From: Rhodobacter sp. NTK016B
Lineage (GTDB): Bacteria; Pseudomonadota; Alphaproteobacteria; Rhodobacterales; Rhodobacteraceae
Length of the DNA stretch: 64,000 bases
Reading direction: 5' to 3'
Assembly (NCBI RefSeq): GCF_017303295.1
Contig: NZ_JAFKOK010000008.1
Span: 62,001-126,000 of the forward strand
The position numbers were made by a program, and so were the translations under genes. Of this stretch, positions 1 to 9,280 are shown in pieces; positions within the stretch are counted from its first letter, which is position 1; each line of letters starts with the position of its first letter. The notes under the pieces were generated by a model. The model saw only the letters and a program-made list of their open reading frames with translations. It did not search any database and was not told where the DNA came from.

Positions 1-174
1 GGTCGCCCCGGCCGAGGTTTCATCAACGCGTTTTTTTTCGTCGCGGGTGCCAATCTTGCGCTGAAGGTTGCCCCCCGCGCTGCCTTGCTGACCCCCGGGG
101 CCGGTGCCGTCGTCACTGTCGAGGATGGCATCAGTGTCGCGCGTTCCGTCTTGCGAGCGCAGTCGTTCAACCAT
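1..174 (-). CDS. Small hydrophilic protein of unknown function (3' end outside window)
   Basis: A reading frame starts with ATG at 174 on the minus strand and runs off the left edge, so only the first 58 residues are visible. The start has a near-perfect Shine-Dalgarno (AAAGGAGG) about 7 bases upstream, which makes the gene credible in spite of its size. The peptide begins MVERLRSQDGTRDTDAIL and is rich in Gly, Asp, Gln and Lys/Arg, with no hydrophobic segment, so it is probably a soluble, largely disordered cytoplasmic protein. I do not recognise a domain. It lies downstream of sodB on the same strand but is separated from it by a strong terminator, so it is probably its own unit. Confidence 0.6.
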   Translation of the reverse strand, partial: MVERLRSQDGTRDTDAILDSDDGTGPGGQQGSAGGNLQRKIGTRDEKKRVDETSAGAT

Positions 175-263
175 GGTGAGCCTCCTTTCATGCTGACAGG
201 AAAACGCGCGGAAGACCGTGGGGTTCCCCCGGTGGTTGCACCGATCACGGCGCCGCGAGACGC

Positions 264-290
264 AAAAACCCCGCGCCTTTCGGCACGGGG
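264..290 (-). terminator. Rho-independent terminator of sodB
   Basis: On the minus strand a 9-bp stem (CCCCGTGCC / GGCGCGGGG, one G-U pair) with a GAAA tetraloop is followed at once by TTTTTG. It lies 42 bases past the sodB stop codon and is a textbook intrinsic terminator. Confidence 0.85.
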
Positions 291-331
291 TTTCGCAACC
301 GGCCCCGAAGGACCGGCATATCCGGAGGGGA

Positions 332-931
332 TTACAGGCGCGAAGCCACGTTTTCCCAGTTCACCAGCTTGTCGAGGAAGTTCGACAGATAGGCCGGACG
401 CTTGTTGCGGAAGTCGATGTAATACGAATGCTCCCACACGTCGCAGCCCAGCAGCGCGGTCTGACCGAAGCAGAGCGGGTTCACGCCGTTCTCGGTCTTG
501 GTGACTTTCAGCGAGCCGTCGCTGTCCTTGACCAGCCACGCCCAGCCCGAGCCGAACTGACCGGCGCCGGCGGCGGCGAAGTCTTCCTTGAACTTGTCGA
601 CCGAGCCGAAGCTTTCGGTGATCGCTTTTTCCAGCTCACCGGGCATTCCGGCTTCGCCCGGGCCCATCATTTCCCAGAACTGGGTGTGGTTCCAGTGCTG
701 CGAGGCATTGTTGAAAATGCCGTTCTGAGCCACGGCGCCCGACTGATAGGTGCCCTTGATGATCTCTTCCACCGACTTGCCTTCCCACTCGGTGCCGGCA
801 ATCAGCTTGTTGCCATTGTCGACATAGGCCTTGTGGTGGATGTCGTGGTGGTACTCGAGCGTCTCCTTCGACATGCCGAGAGCGGCCAGCGCGTCGTGGG
901 CATAGGGGAGATCGGGAAGGGTGAAGGACAT
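332..931 (-). CDS. sodB: Superoxide dismutase, Fe/Mn family
   Basis: This 199-residue cytoplasmic enzyme converts superoxide to oxygen and hydrogen peroxide. The translated sequence carries the family signatures in order: the N-terminal helical hairpin starting MSFTLPDLPYAHDAL, the metal-ligand region with HHDIHHKAYV and NASQHWNHTQFW, and the C-terminal metal site DVWEHSYYIDF. The ligands (two His, Asp, His) are all present and the length is normal. Residues AQNGIFNNASQHWNH resemble the iron form more than the manganese form, but metal use cannot be settled from sequence. An AAGAGG ribosome site precedes the ATG. It has its own promoter and terminator, so it is monocistronic. Confidence 0.95.
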   Translation of the reverse strand: MSFTLPDLPYAHDALAALGMSKETLEYHHDIHHKAYVDNGNKLIAGTEWEGKSVEEIIKGTYQSGAVAQNGIFNNASQHWNHTQFWEMMGPGEAGMPGELEKAITESFGSVDKFKEDFAAAGAGQFGSGWAWLVKDSDGSLKVTKTENGVNPLCFGQTALLGCDVWEHSYYIDFRNKRPAYLSNFLDKLVNWENVASRL

Positions 932-963
932 CGCAGTACCTCTTGTTAGCGTTGCGTTGGGGC

Positions 964-993
964 TAATAAGGGTTCGCGAACGCCAAAGGTCAA
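964..993 (-). promoter_or_regulatory. Predicted sigma70-type promoter of sodB
   Basis: Minus-strand hexamers TTGACC (993-988) and TTATTA (969-964) are separated by 18 bases and lie about 35 to 60 bases upstream of the sodB ATG. An 8-bp palindrome TTCGCGAA sits in the spacer. This is pattern matching only. Confidence 0.5.
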
Positions 994-1030
994 GGCCGCG
1001 CGGGCCCTAATCCGGGACCTAGAGCGAAGA

Positions 1031-1189
1031 TCAGGGCTTGGGATGATCGTCGTAATCGCCGCGCAGGATGCGCTGGCTGTCACCTTCAGGGTCGTCGTAC
1101 TGGCCGCGTTTCAGGGTCCACCAGAAGGCGAAAAGCCCGCCGAGGCCCAGAAACAGCGATACGGGGATCAGCACCGCGAGGATATCCAT
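1031..1189 (-). CDS. ccoS: Cbb3 oxidase maturation protein CcoS
   Basis: A 52-residue protein with one N-terminal transmembrane helix (ILAVLIPVSLFLGLGGLFAF) followed by WWTLKRGQYDDPEGDSQRIL. The helix plus the W-x-x-K-x-GQ(Y/F)-DD motif is diagnostic of CcoS/FixS, which is needed to insert haem and copper into the CcoN subunit. It starts with ATG at 1189, ten bases after the ccoI stop codon, as the last gene of ccoGHIS, which is its standard place. The length is typical of the family. Confidence 0.9.
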   Translation of the reverse strand: MDILAVLIPVSLFLGLGGLFAFWWTLKRGQYDDPEGDSQRILRGDYDDHPKP

Positions 1190-1198
1190 GGGGTTTCC

Positions 1199-3430
1199 TT
1201 ATTTCAGCCGCAGCGCGTTCAGCGCCACGGTAATCGACGAAGCCGACATCGCCAGCGCGGCAATGAGCGGCGAGGCAAGCCCGACAAGCGCGATCGGCAC
1301 GGCGATGACGTTGTAGCCGAACGAGATGGTGAAGTTCTCGCGGATCCGCTGAACGGCGCTTTTCGCCACGCGCTGCGCTTCGGGCAGCGGCGCCAGCGAG
1401 GTGCCCAGAAGCACGATATCCGAGGCCACGCGCGCCGCGTCCAGCGCCGAGGCGGGCGAGATCGACACATGCGCGGCGCTGAGCGCCACGGTATCGTTCA
1501 GCCCGTCGCCCACCATCAGCACGCGGTGGCCCTGTTCCTGCATCGCGGTGATCGCGGCGGCCTTGTCTTCGGGCAGCGCCTCGGCCACCCAGTCGTCGAT
1601 ACCCAGCCGCAGGGCAAGGTCGCGCACAGCGCCGGGCACGTCGCCCGAGATCAGCCGCACGCGCTTCCCTTGTGTGCGGAACGCGTCGACCGCTTCCTGT
1701 GCGCCCTCCCGCAGGCGGTCGGCAAAGGCCACCGCCCGTGCCTCGCGCCCCTCAATCGACAGATAGGTGCCGGTCACGTCGAGCGCCTCGGCCCCCGCCC
1801 AGTTCGCGCGGCCCAGCCGCACGCGCAGCCCGTTCCATGCCGCCTGCACGCCGTGGCCGGGGATCTCGGCCAGTTCGGTCAGCATCGCGGGGATCACGCC
1901 CTGCGCGCGCGCGGCCTGCGCCAGCGCCTGTGCCAGCGGGTGGGACGACGCCCCGCCCAGTGCTGCGGCGATTTCCAGCTCTTCGCGGCTCAGATGGTCA
2001 AGCGAGACGGGTTCGGGCGCGCCCATGGTCAGCGTGCCGGTCTTGTCGAAGACCACGGTGTCGATCTCGGCCAGCCGCTCAAGCGCCGCGCCGTCCTTGA
2101 TCAGCAGCCCCTGCCGGAACAGCCGCCCGGATGCGGCGGTCACCACGGCAGGCACGGCAAGGCCCAGCGCGCAGGGGCAGGTGATGATGAGCGTCGCGGC
2201 GGCGATGTTGAGCGCGTGGCGGACATCCCCGCCGGTGATCCACATCCAGACAACGAACGCCCCGAAGGCCAGCAGGTGAACCGAAGGTGAATACATCCGC
2301 GCGGCGCGTTCGGCGAGCGTGGTGTATTTGTTGCGTGCATTCTCGGCCACGGCGACGAGATCGGCCATGCGGTGCAGCGAGCTGTCCTTGCCCGCCGCCG
2401 TGACGCGCACGGTCAGCGGCCCGGTCAGATTGACCGCACCCGCCGTGACGACCAGATCGGGCCCGGCAAAGACCGGCAGCGTCTCGCCCGTCAAGAGCGA
2501 GCGGTCGAGTTCCGACGTCCCCGCCGTGACCACCCCGTCGACCGGAATCCGTCCGCCGGGCCGCACCAGCACCATATCGCCGGGCATCAGGTCCTTGGCA
2601 GCAACGGTTTCTTCGCTCCCGTCAACGAGCCGGATCGCGCGCGGCACTTCCAGCGCGGCGAGTTCCTGCGCCGCCGAACGGGCGACGGCACGGGTGCGAA
2701 AGTCGAGGTAGCGCCCCGCCAGCAGGAAAAAGGTCAGCATCACCGCCGCGTCGAAATAGGCGTGATGGCCACTGTTGAAGGTCTCGTACAGCGACATGCC
2801 GGTCGCCAGCACGATGGCCAGCGAGATCGGGAAATCCATGTCGAGCCGCCCGTTGCGCACGCCCGCCCAAGCCTTGCGGAAGAACGGCTGGGCGGAAAAG
2901 GCGACGGTCGGCACGGCGATAAGCGCGCTGATCATGTGGAACAGATCGCGCGTCGCATCGGTGGCGCCCGACCAGACGGCGACCGAAAGCAGCATGATGT
3001 TCATCATGCTGAACCCCGCGACGCCCAGCCGCATCAGCAGATCGCGGCCCTGCTTGTCGGTTTCGGTCATCGACAGCTGACCGGGGTCGAGTTCATAGGC
3101 CGGGTAGCCGATCTTCGTCAGACGCTCGGCAATGGCGGCGGCCGAGACATCGGGCCCGGCTTCGACCGAGACGCGGCGCAGGGTCAGGTTCAGCCGCGCC
3201 GATTTGACGCCGGGCATCTTTTCCAGATCGCTCTCGACCGTCTGGATGCACAGCGCGCAATGCGCGTCGGGCACCGACAGCATGATCCGCGCGTCCTGCG
3301 CCGCCGCGGCGGCCTGCGCGCGCTCGACCGCCGAGGGCGTGGCGATGCAGGCCGGGCAGGCCGAGATCGAGGGCGCATAGCCGGTCGCGTAGCGGTCCTC
3401 GGTTTCGGGGTTGGTGACGGTGTCACTCAT
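1199..3430 (-). CDS. ccoI: Copper-transporting P-type ATPase CcoI (FixI)
   Basis: This 743-residue membrane pump moves copper across the inner membrane for assembly of the haem-copper centre of cbb3 oxidase. It shows an N-terminal CPAC pair (residues 25-28), an HMA-like metal-binding motif HCALC (57-61), transmembrane helices, the intramembrane CPC motif in ITCPCALGLAVPA, the phosphorylation site DKTGTLT, and the hinge GDGLNDTVALSAAH. All catalytic elements are intact and the length is normal. It follows ccoH by 42 bases and precedes ccoS by 9. Related pumps (CopA type) share the core, but the gene context fixes the CcoI assignment. Confidence 0.95.
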   Translation of the reverse strand: MSDTVTNPETEDRYATGYAPSISACPACIATPSAVERAQAAAAAQDARIMLSVPDAHCALCIQTVESDLEKMPGVKSARLNLTLRRVSVEAGPDVSAAAIAERLTKIGYPAYELDPGQLSMTETDKQGRDLLMRLGVAGFSMMNIMLLSVAVWSGATDATRDLFHMISALIAVPTVAFSAQPFFRKAWAGVRNGRLDMDFPISLAIVLATGMSLYETFNSGHHAYFDAAVMLTFFLLAGRYLDFRTRAVARSAAQELAALEVPRAIRLVDGSEETVAAKDLMPGDMVLVRPGGRIPVDGVVTAGTSELDRSLLTGETLPVFAGPDLVVTAGAVNLTGPLTVRVTAAGKDSSLHRMADLVAVAENARNKYTTLAERAARMYSPSVHLLAFGAFVVWMWITGGDVRHALNIAAATLIITCPCALGLAVPAVVTAASGRLFRQGLLIKDGAALERLAEIDTVVFDKTGTLTMGAPEPVSLDHLSREELEIAAALGGASSHPLAQALAQAARAQGVIPAMLTELAEIPGHGVQAAWNGLRVRLGRANWAGAEALDVTGTYLSIEGREARAVAFADRLREGAQEAVDAFRTQGKRVRLISGDVPGAVRDLALRLGIDDWVAEALPEDKAAAITAMQEQGHRVLMVGDGLNDTVALSAAHVSISPASALDAARVASDIVLLGTSLAPLPEAQRVAKSAVQRIRENFTISFGYNVIAVPIALVGLASPLIAALAMSASSITVALNALRLK

Positions 3431-3472
3431 GGCGTCTCGGTCCCGGCCTTTGCGGCCTTGTGGTGAAGGGGC

Positions 3473-3943
3473 TCAGCGTTGGTGGACGATATTGACCAGA
3501 TACGAATATTCGGTGCCGTCGCCCGCTTCGGCCGAAATGCGCAGATCCCAGTTGCCGTGATCGGCGTCGACATCGGCGACGAAGGCCCCGCCATCGTAGC
3601 GCAGATCGGGCGTGACATCTTCCCGCGTGGTGGTGGGACGGCCCAGCACCGCGCTGATCGTCGCCACCGGGGCCGGGCGCCCGTCCTCGGTGGTGACGCG
3701 GATGGACAGGTGCCCGTCGATCAGCGTGGCCTCGGTCGTCCAGCCCAGCGCCTGCTGCGCGGCGAGCCGGTCGTTGAAGCCTTGGCTGGCCACATACGAG
3801 TTGTGCACCACCAGCCCCGGAAAGGTACCGACCGCGTAATAGGCCATCACCACATTCACACCGATGATGACCGCGAACGCGCTGACCGTGATCGCAAGGA
3901 CCTTGCGGCCGGTCAGTTCGCGCGGTTTGGACTGAGCCGTCAT
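3473..3943 (-). CDS. ccoH: Cbb3 oxidase assembly protein CcoH (FixH family)
   Basis: A 156-residue protein with one N-terminal transmembrane helix (about residues 14-36) and a periplasmic domain. The segment MAYYAVGTFPGLVVHNSY after the helix is the characteristic FixH/CcoH region. Family members associate with the cbb3 complex and stabilise its assembly. The ATG at 3943 overlaps the ccoG stop codon in an ATGA arrangement, indicating translational coupling and fixing the start. It is the second gene of ccoGHIS. Confidence 0.92.
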   Translation of the reverse strand: MTAQSKPRELTGRKVLAITVSAFAVIIGVNVVMAYYAVGTFPGLVVHNSYVASQGFNDRLAAQQALGWTTEATLIDGHLSIRVTTEDGRPAPVATISAVLGRPTTTREDVTPDLRYDGGAFVADVDADHGNWDLRISAEAGDGTEYSYLVNIVHQR

Positions 3944-5367
3944 TGGGCCCTCCCGTTGAAGACGGTTTCGCCGTAGATCCGGTCGGTTTCGCCGGTGACC
4001 GACACCCAGATCCGCACCGGCGTCGCGGCGGTCGTGGCGGCGGCGGTTCCGGGCGACGCCACGAGATAGACGCGCTGGATAAGCTGTTCATCCGGGCCGA
4101 CGGTGACCAGTTGGCCCTGCACGCCCTCCATCGTCAAGGTGATCGACGGATTGTCGGCGACGGTCAGGTAGAACTGGCGGGGTTCCGCGTACATGTTGCG
4201 AAGCCGGATGTCATAGGTGTTGCGGATCGAGCCGTCAGACAGCGTGACATAGGTCGGGTTGCGGATCGGCGAGATGGACATGTCGATATCGGTGCGCAGG
4301 AACAGCGCGACCAACAGGCCCAGCCCGATCCCGGCCCACAGCGTCGTGTAGACGATGGTGCGGGGGCGGAAGACGTGTTTCCAGACCGATTTCGGCTCGT
4401 TCCCAGCGCGTTCGCGGACCTCGTCGGACAAAGCCAGATAGCCGATCAGGCCCCGGGGGCGGTCGATCCGGTCCATCACGTCGTTACAGGCGTCGATACA
4501 CAGCCCGCAGGTGATGCAGGCCAGCTGCTGGCCGTCGCGGATATCGATCCCCATTGGGCAGACATTGACGCAGGCCATGCAGTCGATGCAGTCACCATGC
4601 GCGTCTTCGGGTTCGCCCTTGCGATGCTTGCCGCGCGGCTCACCGCGCCATTCGCGGTAGCTGATGGTGATCGTGTCCTCGTCCATCATCGCCGCCTGAA
4701 TGCGCGGCCACGGGCAGCCATAGATGCAGACCTGTTCGCGGAAGAAGCCGCCGAACAGGAAGGTGGTCGCGGTCAGGAAGGCAATGGTGCCATAGGCGAC
4801 CGGGTGGGCACTGAAGGTGAGCAGATCGACCAGCAGCGTCGGCGCGTCGGTGAAATAGAACACCCAGGCGCCGCCGGTGGCGAGACCGATGAGCAGCCAC
4901 AGCGCCCATTTGGTCATGTATTTGCGGAATTTCTCGGCACCCCATTTCTGACGATGCAGGCGCAGCCGGGCGTTGCGGTCGCCTTCGACCCAGCGCTCGA
5001 CAAGGATGTACAGATCGGTCCAGACGGTCTGCGGGCAGGCATAGCCGCACCACACCCGGCCAAGCGCCGAGGTGAACAGGAACAGCCCGATCCCGGCCAT
5101 GATCAGAAGACCCGCGACGAAATAGAATTCGTGCGGCCAGATCTCGACCATGAAGAAAAAGAAGCGGCGGTTGGCCAGATCGACCAGCACGGCCTGATCG
5201 GGCAGGTTCGGCCCACGGTCCCAGCGGATCCACGGCGTGACATAGTAGATCCCCAGCATGAGGCCCATGAGCCACCATTTCAGCGTGCGAAATTCGCCTT
5301 TCACACGGCGGGGAAATACCGGCTCGCGCGCGGCATACAGCTTTTCTGGCTCTTCGGCGGTGCTCAC
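3940..5367 (-). CDS. ccoG: Cbb3 oxidase accessory ferredoxin-like protein CcoG (RdxB/FixG)
   Basis: A 475-residue polytopic membrane protein with several transmembrane helices, two Cys-rich [4Fe-4S] motifs (CIDCMACVNVCPMG and CITCGLCIDAC), and a C-terminal periplasmic domain of about 120 residues. CcoG is a membrane iron-sulfur reductase that delivers reduced copper for cbb3 assembly. I chose the GTG at 5367 (start VSTAEEPEKLYAAREP) because it has an AGGAG site eight bases upstream and lies about 36 bases downstream of the start site predicted from the FNR box at 5438-5451. An earlier in-frame ATG at 5496 would put that box inside the coding region and gives an atypical N-terminus. Confidence 0.93.
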   Translation of the reverse strand: MSTAEEPEKLYAAREPVFPRRVKGEFRTLKWWLMGLMLGIYYVTPWIRWDRGPNLPDQAVLVDLANRRFFFFMVEIWPHEFYFVAGLLIMAGIGLFLFTSALGRVWCGYACPQTVWTDLYILVERWVEGDRNARLRLHRQKWGAEKFRKYMTKWALWLLIGLATGGAWVFYFTDAPTLLVDLLTFSAHPVAYGTIAFLTATTFLFGGFFREQVCIYGCPWPRIQAAMMDEDTITISYREWRGEPRGKHRKGEPEDAHGDCIDCMACVNVCPMGIDIRDGQQLACITCGLCIDACNDVMDRIDRPRGLIGYLALSDEVRERAGNEPKSVWKHVFRPRTIVYTTLWAGIGLGLLVALFLRTDIDMSISPIRNPTYVTLSDGSIRNTYDIRLRNMYAEPRQFYLTVADNPSITLTMEGVQGQLVTVGPDEQLIQRVYLVASPGTAAATTAATPVRIWVSVTGETDRIYGETVFNGRAQ

Positions 5368-5437
5368 GGAATCGCTCCTGACTATCTGGCCTGTTCTGGC
5401 TTGAGGGCTCAATCGCATGACGGTCGGCACGGCAGCC

Positions 5438-5451
5438 TTGACCTGAATCAA
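5438..5451 (-). promoter_or_regulatory. FNR box upstream of ccoGHIS
   Basis: TTGACCTGAATCAA matches the FNR consensus TTGAT-N4-ATCAA with one mismatch. Its centre is about 77 bases upstream of the ccoG GTG, so class II spacing (-41.5) gives a leader of about 36 bases that holds the ribosome site. FnrL encoded at 15133-15888 is the likely activator. Confidence 0.85.
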
Positions 5452-5484
5452 AAACCCGGATTCGGGCCTCGGATTAAATGTGGC

Positions 5485-5521
5485 AAAGGCGCACACCGGC
5501 GGGACGACCGGGTGCGCCTTT
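5485..5521. terminator. Probable terminator downstream of ccoNOQP
   Basis: A perfect 10-bp inverted repeat (AAAGGCGCAC / GTGCGCCTTT) spans a 17-base loop between ccoP and the ccoG promoter. It ends in TTT in either direction. A second GC-only hairpin (CCGGGCCC / GGGCCCGG) lies at 5586-5608, right after ccoP, without a T run. Together they probably stop ccoNOQP transcripts before the ccoG promoter. Confidence 0.5.
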
Positions 5522-5616
5522 GCGCAGATTTCGGCTGCACCGGCTCCGGGAAACGCGCGAACAGGAACGAACCCGGTGCAGCCACCGGGCCCCCGAAAGG
5601 GCCCGGATCGCAGGAC

Positions 5617-6489
5617 TTACTGACCGCCGCCCAGCTGGTGGACGTAGCTTGCGACGGCGCGGATCTGCGCTTCGCTCAGACGGTCGGCAAAGCCGGGCAT
5701 GACACCGAAATGGGCATTCTGCACCGAGGCGGTGATCTCGGCTTCCGAGCCACCATAGAGCCAGATCGCGTTGTTGAGCGCGGGCGCGCCCTGGAACTGG
5801 TCTCCGCCGCCATCGACGCCGTGGCACGACGAGCAGTTGAGATCGAAGACCTCGGCGCCCGCTTCGGCCAGTGCCGCGTCATGCGCCTGACCCGAGATGT
5901 TCAGGACGTGGTTGACGACCTGCGTGATCTCTTCGTCGGTCAGAAGCCCGTCACGCCCGAACGAGGGCATTTCCGAATACCGCGCATCGGGGAAATCCTC
6001 GTTGCGGATACCGTAGGTGACGGTCTGGACGATGTCCTCGGTCGTGCCGCCCCACATCCACTCGTCATCAAGCAGGTTGGGGAAGCCCGAGCCGGGACGC
6101 AGCCCGTCGGCACCGGCGCCGTGGCATTGCGAACACTGGGCGCGGAAGATCGCGGCCCCGGCATTCACCGCGAAGCGCTGAAGCTCGGGATCCTCGGCGA
6201 TGTCGTTGAGGTTGGTATCGAGCAGACGCTGATACCAGACCGCATTGGCGTCATCGACGGCGACCATCTCGGCTTCGACATCCTGACGCGAGGAATAGCC
6301 CAGAACCCCCGCCGTGGCGCCGTTGATCAGCGGCCATGCCGGGAACAGGATCCAGTACACCACCGACCAGATGATCGTCGCGTAGAAGATCCACAGCCAC
6401 CAGCGCGGCAGCGGGTTGTCGAATTCCTCGATCCCGTCCCAGGAGTGACCCGTGGTGGGGCGATCGTGCTTGCTGTTAGGTGCGGCCAT
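5617..6489 (-). CDS. ccoP: Cytochrome cbb3 oxidase subunit III, dihaem CcoP
   Basis: A 290-residue subunit that passes electrons from cytochrome c to CcoO and CcoN. It has two N-terminal hydrophobic segments (around WWLWIFYATIIWSVVYWILF) and two c-type haem sites, CSQCHG and CSSCHG, each followed by a Met ligand candidate in MPSFG and MPGFA. Length and layout are normal for CcoP. The ATG overlaps the last base of the ccoQ stop codon (TAATG). It is the fourth gene of ccoNOQP. Confidence 0.96.
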   Translation of the reverse strand: MAAPNSKHDRPTTGHSWDGIEEFDNPLPRWWLWIFYATIIWSVVYWILFPAWPLINGATAGVLGYSSRQDVEAEMVAVDDANAVWYQRLLDTNLNDIAEDPELQRFAVNAGAAIFRAQCSQCHGAGADGLRPGSGFPNLLDDEWMWGGTTEDIVQTVTYGIRNEDFPDARYSEMPSFGRDGLLTDEEITQVVNHVLNISGQAHDAALAEAGAEVFDLNCSSCHGVDGGGDQFQGAPALNNAIWLYGGSEAEITASVQNAHFGVMPGFADRLSEAQIRAVASYVHQLGGGQ

Positions 6490-6701
6490 TAGCGTGCCCC
6501 CTGGCTCAGGCTGTGGGAGGGGGCTTGCCCCTCGTCCTCAGCCGGTCTGTCGTCGTTGCGGAAGATGCTGTTCGCGACGTCTTCCTGGACCTTGCGGCTG
6601 CCCGGGCGCCATGCCCAGGCGACGATCCCCACGAAGAACGCGGTCATGAACAGCAGGTACCAGCTATCTGCGAAGCTGCGGAGAAGCGTATAGGTTTCCA
6701 T
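6489..6701 (-). CDS. ccoQ: Cbb3 oxidase subunit CcoQ (FixQ)
   Basis: A 70-residue subunit with one transmembrane helix (SWYLLFMTAFFVGIVAWAW) and a charged cytoplasmic tail. In Rhodobacter and relatives CcoQ stabilises the core complex and influences oxygen signalling. The motif R-P-G-S-(R/K)-K after the helix and the position between ccoO and ccoP identify it. It starts 11 bases after ccoO and overlaps ccoP by one base. Confidence 0.92.
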   Translation of the reverse strand: METYTLLRSFADSWYLLFMTAFFVGIVAWAWRPGSRKVQEDVANSIFRNDDRPAEDEGQAPSHSLSQGAR

Positions 6702-6712
6702 GGCTTATCTCC

Positions 6713-7438
6713 TTAGCGGCTCGCTTCGGCTTCGAAGGTGCTGAAGTCCACGAGCGTGCCGATCATCTGCATATACGAGATCAGCGCGTCCATTTCGGTC
6801 AGCTCTTCCTGGCCATCGAAGTTGCGCACCTGCGCCGAGTGGTAGCGTTCCAGCAGGCCGTCGGTATCACCGAACGGATCCACCTGAGCCACGAAATCCT
6901 CGGGCGCGGCTTCGATCATCTCGTCGGTGTACGGAACGCCGACCATCCGATACGTGCTCATCAGGTCCTGAATGTACTCACCCGTGATCGGACGATCGAG
7001 TAGGTACGCATACGGCGGCATCACCGATTCCGGCACCACGTCACGCGGGTTGATCAGGTGCGCGACATGCCATTCATCCGAATAGCGACCGCCGAGCCGC
7101 GCGAGGTCGGGCCCCGTGCGCTTCGAACCCCACTGGAACGGGTGGTCGTACATCGACTCCGCCGCCAGCGAGTAATGGCCGTAACGCTCGACCTCGTCGC
7201 GCATCGGGCGGACCATCTGGCTGTGACAGACATAGCACCCTTCGCGGACGTAGATTTCGCGCCCCGCCAGTTCCAGCGGCGAGTACGGACGCATGCCTTC
7301 GACTTCCTCGATCGTGTTCTCGAGGTAGAAGAGCGGCACGATCTGCACCAGACCGCCGATCGTCACCACCAGGAAGCTGAGGACCAGCAACAGGGTGGCG
7401 TGCGTTTCGATTTTCTTGTGGTGATCGAGAATACCCAT
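6713..7438 (-). CDS. ccoO: Cytochrome cbb3 oxidase subunit II, monohaem CcoO
   Basis: A 241-residue cytochrome c subunit anchored by one N-terminal helix ([20 protein letters not shown]). The haem site is [12 protein letters not shown], with the downstream Met ligand region [10 protein letters not shown]. It transfers electrons to the binuclear centre of CcoN. The start is 15 bases after ccoN. Length and motif order are normal. Confidence 0.96.
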   Translation of the reverse strand: MGILDHHKKIETHATLLLVLSFLVVTIGGLVQIVPLFYLENTIEEVEGMRPYSPLELAGREIYVREGCYVCHSQMVRPMRDEVERYGHYSLAAESMYDHPFQWGSKRTGPDLARLGGRYSDEWHVAHLINPRDVVPESVMPPYAYLLDRPITGEYIQDLMSTYRMVGVPYTDEMIEAAPEDFVAQVDPFGDTDGLLERYHSAQVRNFDGQEELTEMDALISYMQMIGTLVDFSTFEAEASR

Positions 7439-7453
7439 CGTTTCACCCTCCGC

Positions 7454-9052
7454 TTATTCAGCGGCAACCGCAGCGGTGGCAGCAGGCTTCGCTTCGCCCA
7501 CCTTCCGCACGGTCATCCACAGGTTGTAGCACATGATGAGCGCGCCCACGAGGAACATCGTTCCGCCGAGCCCCCGGACCACATACATCGGGAATTTCGC
7601 AGCCACGGTGTCGGCGAACGAGTTCACAAGGAAGCCCTGCGCGTCGACCTGACGCCACATCAGACCTTCCATGATGCCGGTCACCCACATCGAAGCGGCG
7701 TAGAGCACGATGCCGATGGTCGCGAGCCAGAAGTGCCAGCTCACCAGCGACAGCGAATAGAGCCGCTCACGCTTCCACAGTTTCGGCACAAGGTAGTAAA
7801 GCGCGCCAAAGGTGATCATGCCGTTCCAGCCCAGCGCACCCGAGTGCACGTGACCGATGGTCCAGTCCGTGTAGTGCGACAGCGAGTTCACGGCGCGGAT
7901 CGACATCATCGGGCCTTCGAAGGTTGCCATGCCGTAGAAGCCGACGGCCACAACCATCATCCGGATCACCGGGTCGGTGCGCAGCTTGTCCCACGCGCCC
8001 GAGAGCGTCATCAGACCGTTGATCATGCCACCCCACGACGGCATCCACAGCATGATCGAGAAGGTCATGCCCAGCGTCTGCGCCCAGTCGGGCAGCGCGG
8101 TGTAGTGCAGGTGGTGCGGACCGGCCCAGATATACAGGAAGATCAACGCCCAGAAGTGGATGATCGACAGCTTGTAGCTATAGACCGGACGTTCGGCTTG
8201 TTTGGGGATGAAGTAGTACATCATGCCCAGGAAGCCCGCGGTCAGGAAGAAGCCCACGGCGTTGTGGCCGTACCACCATTGCACCATGGCCGATTGAACG
8301 CCCGACCAGACCGGAACCGAGTCCGAGCCGAACAGCGAGACCGGGATCTGCAGGTTGTTAACCAGGTGCAGCATCGCGATGGTCACGATGAACGCCAGAT
8401 AGAACCAGTTGGCGACGTAGATATGCGGCTCGCGGCGTTTGATCAGCGTGCCCAGATAGACCAGCAGGAAGGCCACCCAGACGATGGTCAGCCACAGGTC
8501 GGTCAGCCATTCGGGTTCGGCGTATTCCTGGCCCTGGGTCGATCCCAGCACATAGCCGGTCGCTGCCATCAGGATGAAGACCTGATAGCCCCAGAACACG
8601 AACCACGCCAGACCGCCACCGAACAGGCGCGCGGCGGTGGTGCGCTGCACGACGTAAAAGGCGGTCGCCAGAAGTGCGTTGCCGCCAAAGGCGAAGATCA
8701 CTGCCGAGGTGTGCAGCGGACGCAGGCGGCCGAAATTGCCGTAACCCTGCAGCGCCGCGAGGTTGAGGTCGGGAAAGGCGAGCTGGAAGGCGATGACGAC
8801 GCCGACCAGAAAGCCCACGACGCCCCAGAAAGCGGTGGCGACGACGCCGTAACGCACGACCCCGTCCATGTATTCGTTTTGATTGTGAACCGCCTCGCCC
8901 ATGTGACGGATCTGCCACAGGAAAGCGATCACTGCCGCTCCCATGAAGATCATCATGTGGACAAGGTAGGCGATGTCACGCGCGTGCGAAGCGGCGATCG
9001 CGGCAAGAACCGCGACGGCGGCAAGCACGATCAGCTTGACGTAATCCCACAT
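7454..9052 (-). CDS. ccoN: Cytochrome cbb3 oxidase catalytic subunit CcoN
   Basis: The catalytic subunit of the high-affinity C-type haem-copper oxidase, which reduces oxygen to water and pumps protons. About twelve transmembrane helices are visible, with the conserved His-rich segments [29 protein letters not shown] and [12 protein letters not shown] that bind the haems and CuB. I chose the ATG at 9052 ([15 protein letters not shown], 532 residues), the family-typical N-terminus. An in-frame ATG at 9124 would add 24 residues, but it coincides with the start site predicted from the FNR box, which would leave that codon at or before the transcript's first base. Confidence 0.95.
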   Translation of the reverse strand: MWDYVKLIVLAAVAVLAAIAASHARDIAYLVHMMIFMGAAVIAFLWQIRHMGEAVHNQNEYMDGVVRYGVVATAFWGVVGFLVGVVIAFQLAFPDLNLAALQGYGNFGRLRPLHTSAVIFAFGGNALLATAFYVVQRTTAARLFGGGLAWFVFWGYQVFILMAATGYVLGSTQGQEYAEPEWLTDLWLTIVWVAFLLVYLGTLIKRREPHIYVANWFYLAFIVTIAMLHLVNNLQIPVSLFGSDSVPVWSGVQSAMVQWWYGHNAVGFFLTAGFLGMMYYFIPKQAERPVYSYKLSIIHFWALIFLYIWAGPHHLHYTALPDWAQTLGMTFSIMLWMPSWGGMINGLMTLSGAWDKLRTDPVIRMMVVAVGFYGMATFEGPMMSIRAVNSLSHYTDWTIGHVHSGALGWNGMITFGALYYLVPKLWKRERLYSLSLVSWHFWLATIGIVLYAASMWVTGIMEGLMWRQVDAQGFLVNSFADTVAAKFPMYVVRGLGGTMFLVGALIMCYNLWMTVRKVGEAKPAATAAVAAE

Positions 9053-9128
9053 TTTTTTGCGTCCCTTCGTTGTATTCTTGGCGTTTCCCCCCGTCTCGAA
9101 CAGAGTCGGGGCCTGTCGCGCCATCGTC

Positions 9129-9170
9129 CTTATCCCGCCTGCGTAACGGGCAGACCTTGATTCAGGTCAA
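9129..9170 (-). promoter_or_regulatory. FNR-dependent promoter of ccoNOQP
   Basis: The FNR box TTGACCTGAATCAA on the minus strand (9170-9157) is centred 32 bases from a good -10 hexamer GATAAG (9134-9129). This is the exact class II geometry and places the start of transcription near 9122, giving a 70-base leader before the ccoN ATG at 9052. Confidence 0.8.
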
Positions 9171-9190
9171 TTGCCCTTCATGGCTATGAA

Positions 9191-9204
9191 TTGACCGAGA
9201 TCAA
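9191..9204 (+). promoter_or_regulatory. FNR box upstream of the universal stress protein gene
   Basis: TTGACCGAGATCAA matches the FNR consensus with one mismatch. At class II spacing the transcript would start near 9239 with a weak -10 GATCAT at 9227-9232, leaving a leader of about 42 bases. It lies 34 bases from the ccoN box, so the two divergent promoters each own one box. Confidence 0.75.
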
Positions 9205-9280
9205 TGCGACCAATCGGTGCGCGTCGGATCATCGCAGGGTAGGATGCCTGCGAATGACGCACGCGCAAGGAGATTTCCAA

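Noticed and set aside
3943-6492. Open frame of 849 codons on the plus strand across ccoG and ccoP
   Set aside because: It is antisense to two well-established genes; in GC-rich DNA the opposite strand is often open. Its product is Arg/His/Gly/Asp-rich with no domain.
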